The notes under the pieces are model-generated. The model was not told the origin of the DNA and did not search any database. It saw only the letters and a list, made by a program, of their open reading frames with translations. A DNA stretch of 64,000 bases, from the NCBI GenBank assembly GCA_003260075.1, contig QLIY01000619.1, positions 7,602 through 71,601 of the forward strand, given 5' to 3'. The stretch comes from Phallusia mammillata (lineage: Eukaryota > Chordata > Ascidiacea > Phlebobranchia > Ascidiidae). Made by a program: the position numbers and the translations under genes. Shown piece by piece: positions 12,401 through 24,331 of this stretch (within the stretch, counting starts at the first letter, position 1; each line of letters opens with the position of its first letter).

Positions 12401-13609
12401 ACTGAGGATGATCTTGATGGTTCCAGCCACTGGGGTCAGCTTGATTACACATATTCTGGTGGAGGGTATTACCAGGTAGCAATCGAAAAAGGCTTTACCA
12501 AAATTCCAGTCAGTTTGTTTCCCCAAATTTTTTTTAATGCATTTTTGGCACATGGAAAGTTTATTGATTTGAAAACTATAACGAGATACAGACAAGTTTT
12601 TAATGAAAAATAAGTCATTTTGACAACCATTTTGAAACAGTGAAAACAGAGGTAAACATAGCAAAAATTGTTTAAAGAAATTTATTTTCAACTTTATTGT
12701 GGTGGGTAAAGATGCTTTTTCATTACCAATAACAAAAATATGAACTTTGAAATGTTGTGATGCACATTAGTATTTCGCATAAAGTCTTAAAAGACAAGGG
12801 AATGTTTGCACTTTAAAATAGGAAATATTTTGCTGCACACTTAAAAATCACTTAAACAATTTGAGAATCACTGATTTAAAAAGATAAATGTTTAAAAAAA
12901 TGACAAAATCCTTGTCAAAAGTTAATGTTTTTTCTTAAACATATTTACTTGTCTGTTTCTTGATAAAGTTGGTTAAAATTTTAGCATTATAAAATTCGTT
13001 TTCAACTGATTGTAATATTGGAGCCAATTTTTTATGTTCAGATTTGTTATGTTTTTATGCGTTGTTGATATTTTAGTTGGGTTTACCCGAACGAAACAAT
13101 TCAATCATACTGGGGTTATTTAGCCACATACCCAGGTGGTGGCTACTATCAGGTATGAAAAGTATGGGGTGCAAAATTACCAAACTAATTCCAAAATAAC
13201 ATGCTTAATTGCAAATTTTATGTAGAAAGTTAGGCTTTAAAGTCATTTAATATTTATAAATCAGTAAAAATCATTAAAATCTTTTGATTTTAGTGGTTTT
13301 TCTACAAAATGCATTAGAACATAATAGTAGTGTATTTAATCTGGCATTGTGGCATGAACATTTTTCTGAAAAAAATTGATTTTCTAACCAATTTCCATTT
13401 TATTGCTGATTTTTTTTTTTTTAATTATTGTTTAATCAAGGTTACATTGCATGTTGCATAGCTTTTTAACATTTTCCATAATCCATATGCATGAGTGATT
13501 ATTTCTTTCAAATCATCTCATGCATTAAAACAAATCATTCAGTTTGAAATTAACATCATACCGAGCTAACATTTTAATTGAAGCTTATTTTAGGATTAGA
13601 AAATAAACA

Positions 13610-13683
<74 letters not shown>

Positions 13684-16600
13684 ATATATGTTTTAAAATA
13701 ATAAATAGCGATTTTTGAACCAAAATAAATTTTCAAAGGTACCATATTACCTTAAGAATCAATAAACAAATTTGTAAACTTTGGATAAAATGAACAGTAT
13801 GAACAAATTATCAGTATTATTTGCAACAACTTAAATATCTACATCAGGACTTGGACAACACCAAAGCAAAGTCTTATCCAATGATATCAAGTTTGAAGGC
13901 AAATTTATGGTTGGAACGTGGAACTAGGGTCGTGTTCGTTGACTTTACAGTCTACAATGCCAACATCAACTTATTCTGTGTCGTGAGGTATGAACAAACA
14001 CCACTGTCGTGCACAAACACAAAGGCGTCTTATCTATTTATCATTTGTCAACTTTATGTGGTGATAGTTGTTTAAGAAATTAATTGATATTATCCTGAAG
14101 ATGCTGTTTATTCAACGAATAAATTTGAAAATGTTAAGATGTTTAGTAGACTACTGTTTGTTTTGTTAGTGTTCATTTAAGATTTTTAAATATTTTTACA
14201 GTTTTGCTAAAAAGTTCGCTTATGTTTCTATCATTTAGTGCATTGTGGATTATTTTATGTGGTATCTAACAATTCTAAAAGATATGTTTAATTTATTGGA
14301 CTAAAATTCAAACAGATTTAGCATTAATTTTCAACAGACAGTTTAATTGATGAATGTTTTTTCTTAAACAAGTGTTTTCAAAAAGCCCGTTTTGTTTGAT
14401 TTATTTTTTAAATTATGTTTTCCACTTCAAAACGAATGTTTCAAAAACTTCAAAGTCATACTCAGTGTTTTTTATATTTATGCAGACTGGTGGTTGAGTT
14501 TCCACCAACAGGGGGCGCTGTTCCATCGTGGAAATTCCGAACCGTCAAATTAATTCGATATGTCACAACATATGATTACTTTCTAATGGCTTGTGAGGTA
14601 ATTTTAAGTTATTTGCTAAATATGCAAGTATTCTGCTTGGTTGAGCAGTTACCTAAATACAAGTTTGATCATAATTCAGCCCCAACACCTAAACATAAGA
14701 AGTTAAAAAAAGATTTACACAAATGTTTGCGTTGTCTGTATGAATTTTCAATTTACATTATTTTGTTGTGGTATAGATCCTCTACATGCTTTTTATCTTC
14801 TACTACATTATTGAGGAGATTCTAGAAATCAAGAAACACAAATGTTCATACTTCAAAGGTGTTTGGAATTGTCTGGACGTCATCATTATTCTGGTAAGCG
14901 GTGATTTTCATTTGTTCCTCTTTTACTATTTCCAATGAGTTGATTTCTTTATTTTTGTGAATTATGATTTAGAATGTTTCTTAACTGAATGTGACAAAAA
15001 GGCTGTCAATTTTGTTTTAGTTTCATATTTTGAGATACACTTCAATTTATTACCAATAAAAAAGTGGTATAAACTCAATTGCAAGTTTAGAACCACTGTT
15101 TAATAGAGTGTGTGGACTGTTATGATGAATTATAAATGATGAACTATTTACGCCAAATCAAGATGAAACAAACAAACAATGCTTTTGTAGTGCAGTAAAT
15201 CTCAGTTAATCCGGGCCCGTTTGGACTCAAAATATTGTCCAATTGGGCGAATTTCTTTATAACTGATGTTGATTGGTTTAAGTCTTGCCACATTACAAGT
15301 CGTTTGTACCTCGTGTTTTGTCTGAATTAGGTGAAGATCCAGATTAAGTAAATCTGTTTAACCGAGGTTGACTGACCTTAATTTAACTTAAACCACTAAA
15401 TCTCTTTGTGTTATCAAATGGCTTTTTTCTAATTTCTTGCTTTTTCCAGCTCTCATTAACCGCAATGGCATTCAATGTGTATCGGACAGTAAAAGTGGAC
15501 GAACTTTTAGAGTTACTGCTCGTAAATCCACTTGTCTACCCTGACTTTGAGTTTCTCGCATACTGGCAGATGCAGTACAATGATATGGTGGCCGTTGTTG
15601 TCTTTTTTGCATGGATTAAGATCTTCAAATACATCAGGTAAATTTGTTTTTCATTTGAATCTCTATTACAGTGGATATTTATGCTATTTATGTATTCATT
15701 ATTCAAAATATGCACAGAATAAGTAAACAGTCAAACAAAATGTGTTCAAAATGAACAACTTTTGATTCTTAGGCATGGAAACAATGCAATTTATTGTTTT
15801 AAATTACAGTGTTTGGTGTATCTGCAGTATTTAAAAAAAATGGGATGTTTTAAAATATTCAAAATCATTTTTCAGAAGATGTTTTTTTTAGTAAATATTA
15901 TCTTGAAGACATTCTTCAAAACATGGTATTTTTCCGACAAGTATTGTAAATTATTGTTGAACTAACACCTGGAAGTTATCATTGCATGCAACCAAGTGTG
16001 CAAAAAATAGAAACATAAACCAGTTAATCTCAAAATTACATCCAAATTGGTTCCACTTATCATTTAAGTATGCATCCACATAAACTAGTTGTTTCGTTGA
16101 TTAGATTAAAATAATGCTAAACAGTTTTGGGCTCACTTATCACTTATTTTTGTATTTTAGCCATTTTTAGCCTTTTTGTTTATTTTGAGCCATCTATAAA
16201 CAGCTGTAGTTTTGAAGCAATAAGTGACAAATAATGATCCTTTGGCATTTCTACCCGCTGTGTGTGGTGATTTTCCTAAAATGTCACCAAAAATGTCCTT
16301 TGTTTTGTAACATTATTTACTCATTAACAGAATTGAGTTTATTTTGCCTGGTGAAATACATTTTTGTAGCGTAGTTGAGCAAAAATATTCACCAAAACAA
16401 AAACAGATTTGAAACACTATACACAGATCTGTTCATAAGTTTTATAAGGAAAATAACCGCCCAAATAGACGTAAAAGGCGACATTTATTGTTCAAACGTT
16501 TTGACAAATGATCATGCTCATGCTATCATCAGGGATATGAGGGGCCACATCAGTTACATCCGTTTATAACCACTTGAGTCACAAAAAAGATTAATAAAAA

Positions 16601-19600
16601 GGTGCGAAACAAGCGTCGCAGAAAGACAATAGAACACTTTTTATGTCCATTTGGGCCGTTATTTTCCTCTAAACTTAGAAAAAAAAATCAAAAACTACAA
16701 GCCTTTCATAAAATTTCAAATCATATGTCACTAGTAATTACGTGGGAACTCCCTAACCCGTTACCAATCACTTTTCAGTTTCAACCGAACGATGACGCAG
16801 CTTCAGTCGACTTTGTCCCGATGTTCCAAGGACATCGCTGGATTCGCCATCATGTTTTTCATCATATTCTTGGCCTATGCTCAACTTGGCTACCTCGTAT
16901 TCGGGACACAGGTTAAGGATTTCAGCACCTTCTCACCCCCCCCCCATCACTTTTCAGTTTCAACCGAACGATGACGCAGCTCCAGTCGACCTTGTCCCGA
17001 TGTTCCAAGGACATCGCTGGATTCGCCATTATGTTTTTCATCATATTCTTGGCCTATGCTCAACTTGGCTATCTCGTGTTCGGAACACAGGTTAAGGATT
17101 TCAGCACCTTCTCTCCCCCCCCCCAGAATTGAGTTTATTTCGCCTGGTGAAACAAATCTGTTCATAAGTTTTATAAGGAAAATGTACCGCCCAAATAGAC
17201 GTAAAAGGGGGCATTTATTGTTCAAACGTTTTGACCCCCCCCCCGAAAGCATGTGGGTATTAGTTTTTTGATGTTATAGAAGTAAATAACGTTAAGATGA
17301 ACATAAATTCAAAACTGGGATCGGCACTGAAGCGTCTATGTAGACCAGCGATCAGGGCACACTTATGTATAAATCACAGTATGCCAGGCCCATTGAAGGG
17401 TAGATTTTTTCTAGTCTGCGCATTGCTATGTGGGAACCCCCCCCCCCCCCCCCCCCCCCCACTGTGGCGAAGTAAACGAAAGGATTTTATTTGAAAAAAT
17501 ATAATATCGACGTTTTAAGTGATTTTTTAAATTTAATTTTATCGCATCAAATTGATTGACAATGGTGATAAAAAAGGAGTTTGTCAACAGAGTCGATTTT
17601 TTAAAAACTTTTCGAGTTTGTCAATAAATGACTTTGCCTGGTAATTCAAGGCTTGTTTGCAAATTTTATTTTGCTTCATAAAAATTTATGACAAACTGGA
17701 AAAACCCCCCCCCCACTGTGGCGAAGTAAACGAAAGGATTTTATTTGAAAAAATATAATATCAACGTTTTAAGTGATTTAAAAAAATTAATTTTATCGCA
17801 TCAAATTGATTGACAATAGCGATAAAAAAGGGCATAACAAAATAGAGTCGATTTTTTGAAAACTTTTCGAGTTTGTCAATAAATAACTTTGCCTGGTAAT
17901 TCAAGGCTTGGTTCATAAAAAAATTATGACGAACTGGAAAAAAGTTTTAAAAATTTTCAAATTTCTGTTTCAAATAAATCTTGACGTTCAATAATCTGAC
18001 CCTATGTAAACGGTGTTTGACCAAAATAAGGATGTATATATACGTACAAAACCCAACAGCTTGCGTTGTTGTTGTTGCTCCTAATTCATTCATCCAAACG
18101 CTTACAGTGTTGTCGAACTACGTAATATTTTGTCCCAATGTTCTCATGTATTTTCGGATATTGTAAAACACTTGTTTCCCCCCCAATTAATGGATCAAGC
18201 TTACCGCACCTCTAATCCTGTACTTTGCATTGAACTGCGTCGGTTATATGACAGAGCGTGTTTATCGATTGAAAGTTTATTAAAGGATTGCTGTATGGTT
18301 TTTTCAGTTTTACCCAGTTCCGTATTATTCTTGGTGATTTCGATTTCCATGAGCTAGAAGCGGCTCATCGTGTACTCGGTCCAATCTTCTTCATGACTTA
18401 CGTTTTCTTCGTCTTCTTCGTTCTGCTGGTAAGTTCCAAGTGTTGACATCTTTACTGTTTTTTGGCCCCTAAAAATATTGTTAGAAACTGTGACAAAATT
18501 GTTATGTGTAATGCGGTTTAAGTGGTATAGAACAGATTCATTGCGGCTTCTCAGTCGACTGCTACCGACAAACTGGGGTGCTGTAAGGAAGCCAGACTAT
18601 AGTATATACGCTATAGCTTAAACGGCCAATATCTTGTGAAGTATCTTGCACTGATGTAACCCCATCGGTCGAAACAGTGTGTATTGTTTGTACTTTAAAA
18701 TTGTTGTTTTCCAAATTCAACCGAACCTAGTTTATAAACAAAATACCAGGCATTTTGAGAATGGGTCAACCAGTTTTTTTCCATGGAAATTGTCACTTTT
18801 TTGTGTAACTGTCATTTATTGCGTAATGCCCCCCCCCCTGACAAAATTGTTATGTGTAATGCGGTTTAAGTGGTATAGAACAGATTTATCGCGGCTTCTG
18901 AGTCGGCTGCTACCGACAAACTGGGGTGCTGTAAGGAAGCCAAACTTTTGTCTATAAGCTATAGCTTAAACGGCCAATATCTTGTCAAATATCGTGCACT
19001 GATGTAACCCCATCGGTCGAAACAGTGTGCATTGTTTGTACTTTAAAATTGTTGTTTTCCAAATNTGTTCCAAATTTCCTTAGTAAATCCTAACTTTCGG
19101 GCCAAATTTGGACTTTATTTCAACATACTCTTGCGCTCACTTACAACTCTGTTTGAAACATACATGCCTTAATTAAACTACCAATTACCTACCATCGCAT
19201 AACTCGCCATGTATTTTCATTTACCATAAATACGGCAAGTGTATTTAATTCTATGTTGACCATGTATTAGGGTTACAATAAAGTATTGGAGAAGCTTTCA
19301 CTGAAGAAGGATCGAATTCGTGATATCCAAGATGCGATCCATTCAGCAGATTTAAACCAAGATCGCCAGCTTGACTGGGAGGAATGGAGACTCGACCTAA
19401 AAATGTAAGATTCACTTTATTTAATATTTCAGCTATTCTATTTGAATAAGGAAATGGTGTTAAATAGGCAAAAAAATGGATTTTAATGCCTTAAAGTTTA
19501 ATCTGGTTCTAGTACAGTGTCTGTTTTTCAATGTTTTTTTGAACTCACGAATCTATTGGCCAGGAAAGACTTTTGAGGTCAAATGTCATTTTTATTTTAG

Positions 19601-21454
19601 TTCAAGTGTGAAAAATTGTATTGCCCAAAAAATAATTTGTTTACATAAAGTGACCAGCCTAAATATAGAATACAATCTTTATGGCTTCTTAATACAAAAA
19701 CTAGAATACAAGACTTCATAATGAACGCCTGTTCCATGTTTTTTCAATTATACTAAATACTGATGTTTCTTAAAAGTTGTAATGATTTGGTTTTCCAAAT
19801 TTTAACAGGACGCCTTGAAATTGTTTACAGGCGGGGAATACCCGATGCCGAGATCGAAGCGGTTTTCGCGAAATATGACCAGGACGGCGATATGGTGCTA
19901 AACGAGAACGAACAACGAAAACTACAAGCGGACCTCGAGAAACAAAAGGTTTGTGTGGAATAATTTACAGCAGTGTTTCCAAAAAGTTTTTTATTTTTTT
20001 ATTTTTCTAGCGCAGTTTTGATGTTTCGTAAAGTTTTCGCGTACCACATATATCCCAACATATTTACTGTCAATACACAAGTGAAAACATTTAAAACCTC
20101 CTGATAATCATAATATTTTGATTCCATTCTTGTCAAACTCTTGACAAGCAATGTAGTTCCTTGCGTTGTTTATGATCAAGAAATTTTAGCAACTTTGCTT
20201 TACCAAAAGTGTAAATATATTCACAAATGAACAAGCGATTAAATGCGAAAAAAATGTCTAAATGCGAAAATATATACAAAACCAAAATTTTTGTTGTTGG
20301 TCGATTAACTGTTTACCCATCAACGGTGTTAACAAAATACGCGCCATTTTTTGAAGGTCGCATGCCCTACTATACAACTTTTTCGTCCAAACCCAATTAA
20401 CTGGTGTGGGAGAGATTATACATCTACATGGGTTTAAGCGTCATGCCCTACGTATGCTTCGACGATGTACATCTTTCCCTATTTTCCTCTGCGCATATAC
20501 ATTGCGAATAAAAGGCATAAAAGCGAATTAATTTCAAGTATATCCTAAAATACATACCTTTATACCACTAAGAAGGTCTTATCGGAAATATATATTAACT
20601 TGNGGGGGGTTCCAACACCCTCCCAAGTGGATCCGAGTCTTACCGTAGTGACGTAGGTCATTAATAAGTCATGTGAGATCAATAAATAATTAATTCTTTA
20701 AGGCCCGAAAATTCCATGTTATTTTCGCGGTATGTCTACAGAGACCTTTTCATCAGAACGACAATAAAATTATGCGAAGGAATTAAGCATATTTGAAAAG
20801 CATTGTTAGGAACTACAAAATATTTGTATTATCGGCGTTTGGGAGGACTAACTGTTCCGCTAATAAAGATTCTGGTTACGTAAAGACTTTGAAACTGATT
20901 TCTTGTGCTAAGAACTCTAACTTAAATAATAAAAAAACACTGCAATAACTTGCTAAAGAAACTTTACTTTACTTCCCATATCATAACAATAGGTTTTTTT
21001 CCAAACAAAATCCAAAAATTTTTCTAGTTCACCCATGAATCAAGTTATTAGGATTAGGTGAATTACAAGATCACCGTAAATATAAACTTTCAATTAAAAT
21101 TCGGGTTGAATTTAAGTAAGTATAACTTGATTTTGAACCAGCATTTGAGGTATGTGTCATGTTAATGTTAACAAATTCTGAAGAAGGCAAACCTATAACT
21201 TTTGTTTACTCTGCTCCCGGATACTACAATAGGGATCCAACAATGTAGTCATTTCAGTAATTTTCGCATTTTTTTCACACCCTATTTCTATTCTACTGGT
21301 GTATCGACTANCGAACCTAGTTTATAAACAAAATACCAGGCGTTTTTAAAATGGTTCAAGGTAATTTTGTCAAATATTATCTAAAACTGTATTTTCAACC
21401 AGTTTTTTCTATGGAAAGTGTCACATTTTTGTGTAACTGTCATTTATTGCGTAA

Positions 21455-21538
<84 letters not shown>

Positions 21539-24292
21539 TTTACCCAATTAGACAACTAGAATTATCTAGTTGTCCAAGTCTGAATATAAGGTGTTAAGTA
21601 CTTGACTTTGTTTCACGTGCGTTTGATAGAAAAGTCTCTTATAGCTCAGCTTATGAACAATTGAAAATTGCCCTCATTCAATACATAAGAGCTCTCGACT
21701 TAGCTCACTCAAGTCAAACTGATGCGGTTAACTTCAATTTGAAATTCGCTGAAGTGTTAGAACTGTTTACCACATTTGTGTATTTTAAGTTAAATTTGAA
21801 CTTTTAGGCAACGAAATAAGTGACTAAATATTATTAAACAAACATATTATGGGAATGCGTAAAACAAAATAAGTTGAGCTCTTTCTGAACTCCTAGCTCA
21901 TCCCAAATTATCTTGAAACATTTAGTATCTGAATATTTAGCTGTTTAAATTGTGCGTCTTTGGACGTTTTAAAGGTATAAGTCATGTGTGCAATGTTCAG
22001 TATTAAATAAACTGTTAAATGCATTTGGTGTAGACACAACACCTATTCCATTTACGGACATTTTTTTCATTGTCTGATTTAAGTTTTCCACCCAAAATTA
22101 CTACCCCTTTTAATACACTTTATTTTTAGCGTTGTTGGTATAAAGTGATATATTTTTTTAGAACATGTTCCTTGCTATCATCAACGATACATACTCTGAA
22201 GTTAAAGCTGAAATCTCGATGCAAAAAAGCGAATTCGAAATTTCCGACTACATCAAACGGGTAAGAACCGAATAGAAGACTTTATTTCGATCCGTAAAAT
22301 AAAGTCCAACTTTGCATACCCCTAATCGGTCATACATTTTTTCATGCAAAAATAAAAGGGTAGTAACCAAGCAGTTTTTTATGGACAGTAATGTTCTGAC
22401 ATCCGAAAAGTTTTATCAACCTGCCTTGTGTTGGTTCGAATCCCACCACAGGTTGCGTTTTAGGCCTTATAATTCGCTAGCAAACGTATGCATCAATGCT
22501 GAAATGTTAGCTTTTTTATGTTTGCTATGACGTACGCCTGGTGTTTTACTTATTGCATGTATTTGTATGTGGTACCTTACACCATCTTTAACAGACAGAC
22601 ACAGGCCGGGTTCAGGCTTTAGTTTAAATAAAACGGGCTTAATTCGGGCCTGACTTCATACCAGGCCACATTTCTGTTCCAAATTTCCTTAGTAAATCCT
22701 AACTTTCGGGCCAAATTTGGACTTTATTTCAACATACTCTTGCGCTCACTTACAACTCTGTTTGAAACATACATGCCTTAATTAAACTACCAATTACCTA
22801 CCATCGCCTAACTCGCTATGTATTTTCATTTACCATAAATAATGCAAGTGTGCCCCCCCCCCGTTTGAAACATACATGCCTTAATTAAACTACCAATTAC
22901 CTACCATCGCATAACTCGCCATGTATTTTCATTTACCATAAATACGGCAAGTGTATTTAATTCTATGTTGACCATGTATTAGGGTTACAATAAAGTATTG
23001 GAGAAGCTTTCACTGAAGAAGGATCGAATTCGTGATATCCAAGATGCGATCCATTCAGCAGATTTAAACCAAGATCGCCAGCTTGACTGGGAGGAATGGA
23101 GACTCGACCTAAAAATGTAAGATTCACTTTATTTAATATTTCAGCTATTCTATTTGAATAAGGAAATGATGTTAAATAGGCAAAAAAATGGATTTTAATG
23201 CCTTAAAGTTTAATCTGGTTCTAGTACAGTGTCTGTTTTTCAATGTTTTTTTGAACTCACGAATCTATTGGCCAGGAAAGACTTTTGAGGTCAAATGTCA
23301 TTTTTATTTTAGTTCAAGTGTGAAAAATTGTATTGCCCAAAAAATAATTTGTTTACATAAAGTGACCAGCCTAAATATAGAATACAATCTTTATGGCTTC
23401 TTAATACAAAAACTAGAATACAAGACTTCATAATGAACGCCTGTTCCATGTTTTTTCAATTATACTAAATACTGATGTTTCTTAAAAGTTGTAATGATTT
23501 GGTTTTCCAAATTTTAACAGGACGCCTTGAAATTGTTTACAGGCGGGGAATACCCGATGCCGAGATCGAAGCGGTTTTCGCGAAATATGACCAGGACGGC
23601 GATATGGTGCTAAACGAGAACGAACAACGAAAACTACAAGCAGACCTCGAGAAACAAAAGGTTTGTGTGGAATAATTTACAGCAGTGTTTCCAAAAAGTT
23701 TTTTTTTTAATTTTTCTAGCGCAGTTTTGATGTTTCGTAAAGTTTTCGCGTACCACATATATCCCAACATATTTACTGTCAATACACAAGTGAAAACATT
23801 TAAAACCTCCTGATAATCATAATATTTTGATTCCATTCTTGTCAAACTCTTGACAAGCAATGTAGTTCCTTGCGTTGTTTATGATCAAGAAATTTTAGCA
23901 ACTTTGCTTTACCAAAATTGTAAATATATTCACAAATGAACAAGCGAAAAAGCGATTAAATGCGAAAAAAATGTCTAAATGCGAAAATATATACGAAACC
24001 AAAAATTTTGTTGTTGGTCGATTAACTGTTTACCCGTCAACGGTGTTAATAAAATACGCGCCATTTTTTGAAGGTCGCATGCCCTACTATACAACTTTTT
24101 CGTCCAAACCCGATTAACTGGTGTGGGAGAGATTATAAATCTACATGGGTTTAAGCGTCATGCCCTACGTAAGCTTCGACGATATACATCTTTCCCTATT
24201 TTCCTCTGCGCATATACATTGCGAATAAAAGGCAGGAAAGCGAATTAATTTCAAGTATATCCTAAAATACATACCCTTATACCACTAAGAAG

Positions 24293-24331
<39 letters not shown>

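Noticed and set aside
21351-21551. Poly-proline protein and possible G-quadruplex-forming C tracts
   Set aside because: The C runs behave as assembly spacers, so neither the peptide nor the tract structure can be trusted.
22312-22530. Functional tRNA gene
   Set aside because: A B box is present, but no acceptor stem or anticodon arm can be drawn.
19271-23660. Tandem duplication of PKD2 exons 16-17 giving two EF-hands
   Set aside because: The first copy lies before exon 15, is bounded by Ns and is nearly identical over more than 2 kb including introns; it is the other haplotype.
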